Positions 47,735 through 57,229 of a DNA stretch of 64,000 bases are shown here, piece by piece. Within the stretch, counting starts at the first letter, position 1. Each line of letters starts with the position of its first letter. The position numbers and the translations under genes were made by a program. The notes beneath the pieces were generated by a model. The model worked only from the letters and a program-made list of their open reading frames with translations. It was not told where the DNA came from and did not search any database. The stretch spans positions 47,419-111,418 of the forward strand of contig NZ_JANAVR010000001.1 of NCBI RefSeq assembly GCF_025215055.1, written 5' to 3'. Source of the stretch: Candidatus Cardinium sp. TP (GTDB lineage Bacteria; Bacteroidota; Bacteroidia; Cytophagales; Amoebophilaceae).

Positions 47735-48991
47735 TTAGCGCACCACTACTTCTGTAAAGGAATCTAAAGATAAGTATTTTCGTGCTAAAGTTCTAACTTC
47801 TAGAGGGGTTATGTTGCGCACCTGCTGGTAAAATCTAGTATAATAATCTTGGTCTAAACCATGGAGATAGGCGCATTGAAACTTTTGCATAATAGAAAAA
47901 GGATCGTTAATGGTTGTTAAAAAATGGCCCAATAGGTAATTTTTAACATTTTGCAAGGCTGCTTCTGAGACTAATTCGTCTTGCAATAGGGCGATTTCTT
48001 TATAAATTTCTTGGATAGTCTCTTTAGTAACGGCTTGGGCTACTTCTGTTGTAATCGCTAGATAACCGGCTTGCAAAAATGATACCATACTGGAATGAAT
48101 CCCGTAGGTATAGCCTTTATCTTCTCGAATATTCCGCATCAGCCGAGAACCAAAATAGCCGCCTAAAAGGGTATTGACGACAACCATGGGTAAAAAATCT
48201 AGATCCTTTTTGACCAATAGCTTTTTACCGATTACAATGGCAGACTGTAGATGTTGCCCATCCACTAAGTGGATTTTTTCAGGCAGCGTACGACAGGGTA
48301 TTGGATTTGCTTGCAGACTTGTTTGGGGGGTGATATGGGCTAGGGCTTGTTTGATGCATTCTAAGGCTGCTGGCGTGACTTGCCCACTCACAAAAGCAGC
48401 ACCATGCGCAAAGAATACTTGATCATAATGGTGTTGCAAATGATCCCGTTGAATCTTATCAACATCTTGCACGGTAAGCTTCCTGCCATAAGGATGCGCT
48501 GCTGTAAAGAGCGCTGTACAAAACCGCTTATAGGCTACTTGACTATTCTTTTTATCGGCCATTTGAATGGCTTGTACCTTTAGCTTTTTGAGCCTTTGGA
48601 GTGATTTTTCAGGAAAACTAGGGGTCAACAGGAGTTCTACCAATAGATCTAATACTGGACGAAGGTGTTTCGAAAGTGTGGAAAGAGAAAGGGTGCAAAA
48701 ATCTTTCCGCACATGGGTGGAAATAGTGGCGCCATAATAATCAATCACATGAGCAATAGCTTGGGCATTTTTGGTTGCCGTACCTTCTACTAACATAGCA
48801 GCCGTAAAATAGGCGGCACCTGGCTGTAACTCATAGCAACCACCAGATTTAAAAATCAATTCTAATTCTATAATGGGCTGATTGCCCATGTGGAGCAGAT
48901 ACAATGGCATCTGAAGTGTATTCTTTTCTGGCCATGGAAACTCCATGGCTTCAATCTCTTGAAAGTTAGGTGGAATGGTTCTATCGAGCAT
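47735..48991 (-). CDS. M16-family peptidase-like protein lacking the zinc motif
   Basis: The two-lobed fold of M16 (pitrilysin-like) peptidases is recognisable over 418 residues: ELELIFKSGGCYELQPGAAY near the start, AHPYGRK near 165, and the C-terminal RNIREDKGYTYGIHS with the Arg/Tyr pair. The catalytic HxxEH motif is absent; the corresponding place reads AAYFTAAMLVEG. It is therefore the noncatalytic subunit type that pairs with an active M16 protein, which is not in this window. Processing of envelope peptides is inferred. The gene is divergent from comF with R1-h between them. Confidence 0.85.
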   Translation of the reverse strand: MLDRTIPPNFQEIEAMEFPWPEKNTLQMPLYLLHMGNQPIIELELIFKSGGCYELQPGAAYFTAAMLVEGTATKNAQAIAHVIDYYGATISTHVRKDFCTLSLSTLSKHLRPVLDLLVELLLTPSFPEKSLQRLKKLKVQAIQMADKKNSQVAYKRFCTALFTAAHPYGRKLTVQDVDKIQRDHLQHHYDQVFFAHGAAFVSGQVTPAALECIKQALAHITPQTSLQANPIPCRTLPEKIHLVDGQHLQSAIVIGKKLLVKKDLDFLPMVVVNTLLGGYFGSRLMRNIREDKGYTYGIHSSMVSFLQAGYLAITTEVAQAVTKETIQEIYKEIALLQDELVSEAALQNVKNYLLGHFLTTINDPFSIMQKFQCAYLHGLDQDYYTRFYQQVRNITPLEVRTLARKYLSLDSFTEVVVR

Positions 48992-49075
48992 AAAAAATAG
49001 ATTTAAAATATATTAAATTCAGAAGGAATATGCCTACTACACTGTAAGCAACCCATAGCATACTCATTTCTATAT

Positions 49076-49336
49076 GTATCTGTTCACGACGTTACTGGTT
49101 CATAATGACTTTTATCCCACTTTTTTCTTGATAAAAAAGTGGACAAAAAAATCAAGCCCTCGGTAAAAAGTCGTTGAAAGTGTCATCCTACAGATGGAAA
49201 AACAGAAAGCGCCCCCTTTGGGGCTTGAAAGGAAACTGTTTTTCCTAATCATTTGTATGATGCCACTTTCTATAGCGCAACTTTTTACAGGGGCGGTTTT
49301 CTTTTAATACAAAAAACCAGTGACTGGAACAGATAC
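49076..49336 (+). repeat. R1-h, full-length R1 element in a divergent promoter region
   Basis: The copy starts GTATCTGTTCACGACGTTACTG, with a 3-base insertion in the left end, and ends TGACTGGAACAGATAC. The hairpin core is intact. The end motif ACCAATGCGCTGAACACATAC follows at 49347. It lies between the divergent M16-like and comF genes, and its right end is 36 bases from the comF start. Confidence 0.85.
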
Positions 49337-49372
49337 CTAATAAAAACCAATGCGCTGAACACATACTTCTAT

Positions 49373-50068
49373 ATGATGAAACGATTGATCGCTGGGCTAT
49401 TGGATTTATTTTTTCCACCCCTATGCGTAGGGTGCAACCATAAACTGGTTCAGGGAGAAACATGGGTTTGTACCATTTGTTTGAGTTCATTTCCAGAAAC
49501 CAACGCGCATAGATTAGTAGACAACCTTATTACCAACCATTTTATAGGTAAAGTGACCATAGCCTATGGATTTTCGCTTTACAAGTTAAGAAAGAAGAGT
49601 CATCTTGAACAACTACTCTTTGCCATGAAGTATAAAAACCAACCCAAAATCGGCCAGATGCTAGGGCAACACTATGGCCAGATCTTGCATCAGGTGCCGA
49701 TGATCTCATCCATCGACGGGATTATAGCGATTCCGCTGCATCCCAAAAGACTCAAAGAACGGGGCTATAACCAAAGTGATTTTTTTGCAAAAGGGCTTTC
49801 TATTGCATTAAAGATGCCTTTATACACAGCATGCATAACACGGATCCGTTATACGCCCTCTCAAACAACCAAAAATAAAATAGAACGTATCGCCAATCTT
49901 AAAGATGCCTTTAAAGTTATACAACCAGGTGTACTAGCAGGCAAACACCTGTTGCTGGTGGATGATATTCTGACTACAGGAGCGACGTTGACCTCTTGCG
50001 CCCATGCGCTTTTAACCGCAGGTGTAGCCCAGGTAAGCATTGCCACCATAGCGGTAGTAGAAGCCTAA
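49373..50068 (+). CDS. ComF/GntX-type phosphoribosyltransferase-like protein
   Basis: An N-terminal four-Cys zinc-binding module (CVGCNH, then CTICLSSF) is followed by a phosphoribosyltransferase fold with the PRPP-binding motif LLLVDDILTTGATLTSC near residue 200. The family is ComF, tied to DNA uptake in some bacteria but widespread without a clear role. The start was set at the ATG pair at 49373/49376 because the frame upstream is R1-h sequence. Length 231 is normal. Convergent with the GldK-like gene, 22 bases apart. Confidence 0.88.
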   Translation: MMKRLIAGLLDLFFPPLCVGCNHKLVQGETWVCTICLSSFPETNAHRLVDNLITNHFIGKVTIAYGFSLYKLRKKSHLEQLLFAMKYKNQPKIGQMLGQHYGQILHQVPMISSIDGIIAIPLHPKRLKERGYNQSDFFAKGLSIALKMPLYTACITRIRYTPSQTTKNKIERIANLKDAFKVIQPGVLAGKHLLLVDDILTTGATLTSCAHALLTAGVAQVSIATIAVVEA

Positions 50069-50090
50069 AAATAAGTTGGCCAATCGCCTG

Positions 50091-51302
50091 TTACCGTCCT
50101 AAGCTAGAAACCACACACCGGAATCCAATGGTAGCCGCAGCCGCATCTTTATTCAAATACCGCCGGGTGCCTATTTGTAAAAAATAGGCACAGTCTGCCC
50201 AAGAACAGCCTTTATAGACTTTCGCATCATCATTCACCAGGGAAGCTTTATGGGCCGCACTATAGTGCGCAGCAGAGTCCAGCAAGCCATCACGCCTAAC
50301 AGGATTTAAATCACTTGTATCTTGTACCGGTCTATAGGTATCATATACCCAACAACAGACATTACCCACCATATCATAGAGACCCAGTAGATTGGGAGGG
50401 TAGGCATAGACGTTAGAAGTCGGTGCCGAATGGTCAGATTCACCAGCCATCCCCTTATAATTTCCTTTACCGCGCTTAAAATTAGCTAAAAACCGACCAT
50501 CTTTTCCTCTTGGAGAAGAGCCATCCCAAGGGTAGTTGCGTTGATGACTTTGTAAATAGTTTATATCGGCTACGCCCACTACAGCACGCGCAGCATATTC
50601 AAATTCTGCTTCAGTAGCCAATCGAACGATAGGGAGCCCATCTACTACTTCCTCACTTGCATGCGCACCTACACGCTTTGGTTCATCTTCACCATTCGAA
50701 GATCCCTCAGCAGTCTCGGTAACTGGGCTTCCTTTGCGTTTCTTATTCTTAATTGCCTCATGAAGTTTCTGGGTCCGCCACGCACAATATTTCATAGCTT
50801 GCTCCCAACTCACGCCCACAACAGGATAGTACATAAAGCCAGGCGCATATAAATAATTGTCTACCAATGGGTCATTGTAACTAAAGTTCTCTATAAAAAC
50901 CTGCTGATTGGGCATAGCAGCCTGATATTGTTCCATCAAGCCACGCTGTTTCAAATCATAGAGGTATTCTCTATAGGCCAAATTGGTAATGGGTGCTTCA
51001 TCCATCCAAAAAGAATTAACGGTAACAGGTTGGGCAGAACACCCCCCTGTACCCAACTTATCTTCACCTAAGTTACCCATGATCATATACCCTCCCTCAA
51101 TATAGACCATGCCTGGAATAGGTGGCGTTGCCTTACAAGGAACTACCGAAAGGGTATCTGGCTGGTTAAAAGGACGCCCTGTCGTCTGGCTTACCTTACC
51201 GGGAGATTGACTGGTAGGGTGATTGCGGCGACGACCTGCAAAACAGGTAAATACGAACCATATAAAAAACAAATATCTGAACCGAAAGATACCAAAAACC
51301 AT
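50091..51302 (-). CDS. GldK/GldJ-like SUMF1-domain lipoprotein
   Basis: The protein has an N-terminal signal (YLFFIWFVFTCFAG) with a lipobox-like Cys, and a formylglycine-generating-enzyme (SUMF1) fold: GMVYIEGGYMIMGN, DEAPITNLAYREYL, PVVGVSWEQAMKYCAWR, RLATEAEFEYAARA, YDMVGNVCCWVYDTY and GCSWAD. GldK and GldJ of the gliding/type IX secretion machinery are such catalytically dead SUMF1 lipoproteins. The length (403) and the Lys-rich insert near residue 200 agree with GldK or GldJ, which cannot be told apart by eye. Outer-membrane association is predicted. Other gld genes are not adjacent. Confidence 0.8.
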   Translation of the reverse strand: MVFGIFRFRYLFFIWFVFTCFAGRRRNHPTSQSPGKVSQTTGRPFNQPDTLSVVPCKATPPIPGMVYIEGGYMIMGNLGEDKLGTGGCSAQPVTVNSFWMDEAPITNLAYREYLYDLKQRGLMEQYQAAMPNQQVFIENFSYNDPLVDNYLYAPGFMYYPVVGVSWEQAMKYCAWRTQKLHEAIKNKKRKGSPVTETAEGSSNGEDEPKRVGAHASEEVVDGLPIVRLATEAEFEYAARAVVGVADINYLQSHQRNYPWDGSSPRGKDGRFLANFKRGKGNYKGMAGESDHSAPTSNVYAYPPNLLGLYDMVGNVCCWVYDTYRPVQDTSDLNPVRRDGLLDSAAHYSAAHKASLVNDDAKVYKGCSWADCAYFLQIGTRRYLNKDAAAATIGFRCVVSSLGR

Positions 51303-51460
51303 AGTTATATGAATAGATTAATCCCTATCAGGGGGCACCATAGCCACTGTAAAGGGGTGATTTATTGCGCTGGCACAAAAGTGCACACCGATATGAGCTC
51401 AAAAATAACCAAAAATATTGAATAGCGTGCATGATTAGATTAAATGCATCCTTACCACCA

Positions 51461-52042
51461 TTATTTTACAGGCAATGCATCACCTACTATATCCTTGGAG
51501 GAACCAGCGGCATGAGGGCCTAGATTAACGGCTAAGTAGGCCTCCCTAGTGCGCATAGAAGGTCGAATCATGGCATGCGTTATTTTGCTTACTACACTCA
51601 AATAGACCAAATAGGCCTCTAGGCGATCTAAAAAAAACCCAAGTTGAACGGTATAATGGGGTTGCCTGTAATGAAGCTTAGCAGGGTAGCAAAAGGTACG
51701 CCCCAACTCTTGTGCTTTTAATGCTGCGGTTCTACTAGGACCCATATAAAGCTGTATGGTATACCCTTTAAAGCTATGCATATGTAGATAGGCTGCCTTA
51801 CGTTGTGCCAAACGTTGTGCCAAATGGCCACTTTGGTCCAATGGACAGACCAATGGCATACGAGGTGCTTTTTTGACCGCTTTAGGCTGTTTGAAAAATT
51901 CAATCCTGTATGCCATAAGATTTTCTTCATAGATGTCTTTCTTTAACTTCTTCAAAGTAGAGGATGGCGCCGCATAGACCTCCACCCATACCACGAGGCC
52001 CATCAAAAAGGACGATGCCAACTGCTTTATTTTATATTGCAT
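51461..52042 (-). CDS. SPOR-like exported protein
   Basis: A signal peptide (SFLMGLVVWVEVYAAP) precedes a 193-residue protein whose second half looks like a SPOR domain, which binds denuded peptidoglycan at septa: GYTIQLYMGPSRTAALKAQ at ~94, then HYTVQLGFFLDRLEAY at ~130. A tandem 12-base duplication encodes LAQRLAQR near residues 73-80. The assignment is moderate because SPOR domains are short and variable. The gene stands alone. Confidence 0.55.
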   Translation of the reverse strand: MQYKIKQLASSFLMGLVVWVEVYAAPSSTLKKLKKDIYEENLMAYRIEFFKQPKAVKKAPRMPLVCPLDQSGHLAQRLAQRKAAYLHMHSFKGYTIQLYMGPSRTAALKAQELGRTFCYPAKLHYRQPHYTVQLGFFLDRLEAYLVYLSVVSKITHAMIRPSMRTREAYLAVNLGPHAAGSSKDIVGDALPVK

Positions 52043-52387
52043 CGAGATGCATCACTTAACATTAAATTTAAAAGCGTAAAATGCTAGCACATGAAACAGA
52101 TGTAAGCCTACAACAGCCTATCATGCTAATGCGCAACAAACATAAACCAAACCTGCAATAGCGGCTACTGAAAACATAAATAGTACTGATTATTAAACAA
52201 TAATATATTTCCCCATCGATACTTGACATGCCCCCTCGCTTGCGGTCGTTGATACAAGTATTTGGATTCTACCACGGATTTACCTAAATTGCTAGGGGCA
52301 AATCTAATGTCGATCACTTTGCATTGCAAGGGCAATATAAACATAAAAGTCTGATTTATCTAAAATCTATAAGGTCATTAAGCAACT
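52043..52387. other. Intergenic region upstream of rpmH-rnpA, no gene
   Basis: No coding frame is seen. Around 52219-52263 the words GATACTTG and CAAGTATT form the arms of a short inverted repeat around a GC-rich loop, and TTGACA occurs at 52223. This region holds the promoters for rpmH and the divergent SPOR-like gene. I found no clear DnaA boxes, although rpmH often lies near the origin in other phyla. Confidence 0.4.
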
Positions 52388-52546
52388 ATGAAAAGAACAT
52401 TTCAACCCTCACTTAGAAAAAGAAGTAATAAGCATGGTTTTAGGGAGCGTATGTCCACACCCAATGGCCGTGCGGTATTGGCCAGAAGGCGCGCCAAAGG
52501 AAGGGCGAAGTTAACTGTTTCTGATGAACCTAGACATAAACGCTAA
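52388..52546 (+). CDS. rpmH: 50S ribosomal protein L34
   Basis: This 52-residue protein starts [18 protein letters not shown] and contains [19 protein letters not shown], the diagnostic L34 sequence. rnpA begins 24 bases after the stop, the conserved rpmH-rnpA order. Confidence 0.97.
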   Translation: MKRTFQPSLRKRSNKHGFRERMSTPNGRAVLARRRAKGRAKLTVSDEPRHKR

Positions 52547-52570
52547 TATTTTTGCCTACCGCTATTGGTT

Positions 52571-52972
52571 ATGGGGAAAAATAACCTGTCCAAGTGCCAT
52601 AGATTAACCGATCGAAAGCATATACAAATGCTTTTTCAGGAGGGGCACAGGTTTAAGCTACATCCCTGTAGCGTCTTTTACCTGCAAAAAAAGCAAGAAC
52701 AATTTGGAGGTAATCAAGTTCTTTTTGCTGTTTCTAAGCGGCACCTTCGTTCTGCTGTACAGCGTAATAAAGTAAAACGCTTGCTTAGAGAAGCCTATCG
52801 CATCAATAAATATCTATTGGATGATGTTTTAGCGCCTACCGAGTTTGCCTTTTTAATAGGATATGTGTATACTGGAAAAGAGGAAGAGATCCACTATCCT
52901 ATTTTAAATAAGACTGTTATTAGGTCGTTGCAACACCTTAGCGCTTTGCTATCTCAGAGACTATCTAAATAG
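52571..52972 (+). CDS. rnpA: Ribonuclease P protein component
   Basis: RnpA binds the RNase P RNA and helps recognise pre-tRNA. The signature RNKVKRLLREAYR is at residues ~75-87, with the N-terminal RLTDRKHIQMLFQEG. The ATG at 52571 was preferred to a TTG at 52565. At 133 residues the size is normal. Its RNA partner rnpB is at 25350. Confidence 0.95.
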   Translation: MGKNNLSKCHRLTDRKHIQMLFQEGHRFKLHPCSVFYLQKKQEQFGGNQVLFAVSKRHLRSAVQRNKVKRLLREAYRINKYLLDDVLAPTEFAFLIGYVYTGKEEEIHYPILNKTVIRSLQHLSALLSQRLSK

Positions 52973-53122
52973 TTTTTGAATAGTTTCGCTAGCTCTTCCA
53001 TATGGTTTTAAAATGGGCTGCCAAGTGCTTTATCTTGCTTACCTAAAAGATTTGATAGGTGACTGTGGAGCAAATTCTTATAAAAACGCATATTGTTCAG
53101 CAAAATAATTACAGTACCGGTA

Positions 53123-56100
53123 ATGGACTTAGACAGTATTATTTTTCTTCTTTTTTTGTTAGCTTACCTATTCGTTAGCATCCGTGCTATTAAACATCCC
53201 CCCCGCCCATATGCGCACTTTACGGCAGCGCATACTATAACAGCGATCTTAGCGGTAACCTATGGAGGAGAGGTCTTGTGTAATCCGCTGCATATAGATG
53301 GCTTATTATATTGGGCAGGCAGCATGCTCAGCTATTTTATAATAGGCAACCTGCTGGCCAATCGGTTCCATCTTGTTTTAAATACTGGATCAGTAGCAGA
53401 AATAATGGGGCGGCTCTATGGCAACCCTATTCGAAAAATAGTCGCCCTATCTGGCATCTTACATAGTGCTGCAGTAGCTGCTATGCAGTGCAAACTACTT
53501 TCCATGGCTATAGGTTGGTGCTTTGCCATGCAATCACATTATAGCCTGCTGATCGCCGCACTCTTAATCATGTTGCCTGTTGGGTCCAACCAGATACACT
53601 CGCCAACATTGGTACGTGTAGCACGCTGTGCGGCCTTTGGCATATTGCTCCCCCTCATCGCTTGGATTTTATGGAATGGTATGGCAACCCACCCCCATGG
53701 GGATCAAACGCATCTTACTTTAGCCATTAAAGAGTGCTGGGATCGTTTCCGTCATGCGGCTCCACTGAACTATATGGTGTATGGTATGGCTTTTGCCCTA
53801 CCTGCTTTCTACCCTGCCCAGGTAGCACCTATTTTAATTGCTGAAAATGCTACGCAAGTAAAACGGACTTTTAACAGTGCAGGTTTATTGTCATTAAGTA
53901 TCAATTTGCTCTTACTATGGGTGGCGCTGTTGGCACAAAAAAACGCAGGCAAATTAATGCCATCGGTCATGACCTCTTTTGAAGCTTATCTAGGGTTAAA
54001 AGGGTTATTTATGATAGGTGTTGCCGCATTAACTCTCTCTACAGCAGGTACAAATTTGCACGCCGCCACACGTTTAATAACCAACGATCTCCCAGATCTG
54101 TTCAAATGGGTAAAAAATCCGATGCTGTATCAGGCAATGGTAGGCATGATGGCCATGCTTATTGCCCTATACACGCAAGAACAACTGATAGCAATGGCTA
54201 TTATTTTGTTTAAAACGATGGTAAGCCTACCCTTATTGCTCTCATTAGTCGGCATTACGCTGCATCCCTATGCGGTTTTAGCAGGTATGCTAGCAGGTGG
54301 TCTAACGACTATAACCTGGTCCTGTTGTATAGCTAACCCAGGTATGTGGAGTCTACTCCCAGCTATGGTGATGAATCTACTTAGTATGCTAGTGATTCAA
54401 TTTTTCAAGGGTAAACGAAGTGCAAACCCACCGCACTGCACCAATAGGTTGGCCCAAGATCCGGTAGTTAAACCACCACCGTTATGGAAGCGATTGTCTA
54501 AGCATATCTTGACTAGACCATTTAATCTTGGAGATTACCCATCCTTACCCAAGCATCATTTGCCCTATATACTGTTTGGTTTTTATATCCTTCTAACAGG
54601 TTATGGTTCCTTGTATACTTTTACCAGTCATCCCATATGGCATGCAAGGCTAGAAGCCTTTATTCTTTTACCCAGCCTCTTTGTAGCCACACTTTTTTTT
54701 ATCCACCCCTTCATTGCGCAACGACCCTATATCCGCAAAATAGCATCAGTAATATGGCCATTAAGTCATGTCTATTTTCTTTTTTTAGTAGGTACGGGCA
54801 TGGCTACCCTGAGTAAATTCAGCTACTTATATACCACCATTTGTATACTCAACCTACTCTTATCTATTTTTATTACCCCATTGATCGTGCTACTCACTGG
54901 CTGTATCATGAGTAGTATAGTCGTGTGGACCTTGCGCCACTATATGGATGGCACTGTTGCATTGATCGATTACCCTTTAGACCTGAATCTGCATATTGCC
55001 TATGCTCTACTCATGCTCTTCATCTTTGTGGGCGGTTTTTTGTACCATACGCATGGGTTAGGCAAGCGCTTATCGATCATACAAACATTAACCAGTGAAA
55101 AAGAAGAGCAAAATGCCAGGCAATTTTTTAACAAACAACAAGTAGAAGTACTGGCTTATGAAAGCAATTGGATTATCTCCCAATTGAACCACCAACTCAT
55201 GCGATTGGATCAATCTGAGGAACGCCCCCTTGCCTATACAGATCAAGCACTTAGATTAAAAAAGTATTTTAACAGCATTTTTCAACATTTGAAATACAAC
55301 CTCCATTTAGTTACGAATTGGATTAGCATTGATCAACTATTAGCTGAATGTTTTGATACAATAACAATCAGCAATATATATGACACGCCCTATGTAATGA
55401 TCAATACCAAGCACCTCTATATACAGTGTGCAATAGAAAGCATTAAAAATCTAATCATTAGTAGTTTATATGCCTGTAGCACACATGAATCTCTACATAG
55501 CGATCAAAAAAAGGATATCTATATACATATAGATGATACACAGTTAGGTTATCGACTCACACTGCTACAAGGTAAGTTACAAAAAATCAATGCAATCAGC
55601 TTTTGCATCACCACTGCCACACGATTGCCTGCCATAGCCCCCACCTATAAAGTGGCAGAAATGGCAGATATTCAAATCTTAGATGCGCATGAAGAAAAAA
55701 TAGATTCAGAAAATCAGCATATTGTACATGCACATTACGGGTACTATGAGCGATTCTGCTCTGCATCAGAAATCACCCATTTATACGTAATACCTGTCAA
55801 CGTGCAAGAAATTACGAAGGCATTTGCTACACTTTCACCTGTCGTTTATACACAAACGACGGTCTTGGACCCAATAAGTATACAAGCAGAAGCGACTTTT
55901 CTAGAAAAGGTTAAGCAGAAGAAAGGACTTAAAGTAGATGCAGTAATGGATGCACTGCAATTAATTAAAATCTATTATACCACGCAAAGAAGAAAAACAG
56001 GCGAACTTTTTTACTTACATCCTATGGCAGTAGCCTCCATTTTACTGACGATAACGGAAGACACCAATGTAATTATTGCGGGTTTAGTCCATGATGTAGT

Positions 56101-56461
56101 ACAAAATACACCATTTACAGAAGCAGGCCTAACGACGCTATTTGGCCCTGCTATTACAGAGACGGTATGGGCGGCAGCACGCTTAGAAAAAGAATTACCC
56201 AACAAAAAAGAGGATTATGCTACCTATATCGAACAAATCATAGGTCATACAAAACAGGATGCTATACTGGTTAGGCTAGCAGATGTGTTGCATAATGCAA
56301 GAACGATTGCTGGTCACGCCATCGAAAAGCAGCTAGAGAAAATAAGATTAATTCAACACTTTTATCTACCATTGGCTATACAACTACAACTGGTTGATAT
56401 AACTGATGAACTGCAATTACATGCTGAAAGGGTATCAAATATACCAATGGTGAAGCCTTAA
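53123..56461 (+). CDS. SSS transporter - kinase-like - RelA/SpoT-like HD fusion (paralog)
   Basis: This 1112-residue protein has the same architecture as 12444-16016 but is divergent. Residues ~1-440 are a degenerate SSS transporter, ~470-655 a block of about seven membrane segments, ~680-910 a kinase-like region, and ~930-1090 a RelA/SpoT-type HD domain. The HATPase-like end is visible as IVHAHYGYYERF...LYVIP; no phospho-acceptor His or N-box Asn is seen. The HD part keeps the first His (H966 in LHPMAVA), the HD pair H990-D991, and D1054 with N1058 (LADVLHNART). The conserved ED pair is Q994-N995 (HDVVQNT). Metal binding could persist, while hydrolysis is doubtful. The start was set at the ATG at 53123 over a TTG at 53093. 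An inner-membrane sensor or regulator is inferred. Confidence 0.8.
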   Translation: MDLDSIIFLLFLLAYLFVSIRAIKHPPRPYAHFTAAHTITAILAVTYGGEVLCNPLHIDGLLYWAGSMLSYFIIGNLLANRFHLVLNTGSVAEIMGRLYGNPIRKIVALSGILHSAAVAAMQCKLLSMAIGWCFAMQSHYSLLIAALLIMLPVGSNQIHSPTLVRVARCAAFGILLPLIAWILWNGMATHPHGDQTHLTLAIKECWDRFRHAAPLNYMVYGMAFALPAFYPAQVAPILIAENATQVKRTFNSAGLLSLSINLLLLWVALLAQKNAGKLMPSVMTSFEAYLGLKGLFMIGVAALTLSTAGTNLHAATRLITNDLPDLFKWVKNPMLYQAMVGMMAMLIALYTQEQLIAMAIILFKTMVSLPLLLSLVGITLHPYAVLAGMLAGGLTTITWSCCIANPGMWSLLPAMVMNLLSMLVIQFFKGKRSANPPHCTNRLAQDPVVKPPPLWKRLSKHILTRPFNLGDYPSLPKHHLPYILFGFYILLTGYGSLYTFTSHPIWHARLEAFILLPSLFVATLFFIHPFIAQRPYIRKIASVIWPLSHVYFLFLVGTGMATLSKFSYLYTTICILNLLLSIFITPLIVLLTGCIMSSIVVWTLRHYMDGTVALIDYPLDLNLHIAYALLMLFIFVGGFLYHTHGLGKRLSIIQTLTSEKEEQNARQFFNKQQVEVLAYESNWIISQLNHQLMRLDQSEERPLAYTDQALRLKKYFNSIFQHLKYNLHLVTNWISIDQLLAECFDTITISNIYDTPYVMINTKHLYIQCAIESIKNLIISSLYACSTHESLHSDQKKDIYIHIDDTQLGYRLTLLQGKLQKINAISFCITTATRLPAIAPTYKVAEMADIQILDAHEEKIDSENQHIVHAHYGYYERFCSASEITHLYVIPVNVQEITKAFATLSPVVYTQTTVLDPISIQAEATFLEKVKQKKGLKVDAVMDALQLIKIYYTTQRRKTGELFYLHPMAVASILLTITEDTNVIIAGLVHDVVQNTPFTEAGLTTLFGPAITETVWAAARLEKELPNKKEDYATYIEQIIGHTKQDAILVRLADVLHNARTIAGHAIEKQLEKIRLIQHFYLPLAIQLQLVDITDELQLHAERVSNIPMVKP

Positions 56462-56493
56462 GGGAAATATATTTGATGGCCGCTGTCTACATA

Positions 56494-56749
56494 GTATGCG
56501 TTCAGTGCGATGGTTTTTTGCGTCAAAAAAACCGCCCCTGAAAAAAGTCGCGGTTTAGAAAGTGGCATTTTACAGATGATTTGGAAAAACAGTTTCCTTT
56601 GAAGGCCACGAAGGGGGCGCTTTCTGTTTTTCCATCTGTAGGATGACACTTTTAGCGGATTTTTACCAAGGGCTTGATTTTTTGTCCACTTTTTTATCAA
56701 GAAAAAAGTGGGATAAAAGTCATTATTAACCAGTATCATGAACAGATAC
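56494..56749 (-). repeat. R1-i, full-length R1 element
   Basis: Reverse orientation: the left end is the variant GTATGCGTTCAGTGCGATGG and the right end is CCAGTATCATGAACAGATAC. The hairpin core is present with an altered tip (GGCCACGAAGGGGGCGC). It lies 32 bases past the SSS fusion gene, and a 93-codon frame across it is not a gene. Confidence 0.8.
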
Positions 56750-56997
56750 GTCTAGATAAGCCATGGACATTGTTTAGCCCCATCTTACTCAAGCGTTTAT
56801 GGAAGGAGATGATCCATTCGTAAATTTGTTATATTACACCAGATGATCAAATCAAGCAGAAGCAACAGTTGAGCATGATGAAATATTTCATGCAATACAT
56901 TCACACCCGTGAAAGGCTCAAGCTATGGGAGCAATTTTTATAAAACTTTCCATCCTGTTATGCTACTAGATAAGGAAAAAGGTTATATTTACAGGGC

Positions 56998-57144
56998 AGC
57001 CCCCAAAGGGGGCGCTTTCTGTTTTTCCATCTGCAAGATGGCACTTTCAACGACTTTTTGTCGAGGGCTTGATTTTTTGCTTACTTTTTTATCAAAAAAA
57101 GTAAAATAAAAATGCATTACTAACCAATGTCGGTGTATAGACAC
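56998..57144 (-). repeat. R1-j, partial R1 element
   Basis: Only the half from the hairpin tip (CCCCAAAGGGGGCGC) to the left terminal end remains, with a diverged end (CCAATGTCGGTGTATAGACAC) like that of R1-b. It lies upstream of fabG. About 245 bases between R1-i and R1-j hold nothing recognisable. Confidence 0.7.
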
Positions 57145-57229
57145 TTTTATTTATTGAACAGGCAATAACACATATACGCCTTAAGCCAACACCATTGGCT
57201 GAACAAGGAGATAGTGAACGTTTTTTATT

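Noticed and set aside
52043..52387. Replication origin next to rpmH-rnpA
   Set aside because: No DnaA boxes or dnaA/gidA genes were seen; gene order alone is not enough in Bacteroidota.
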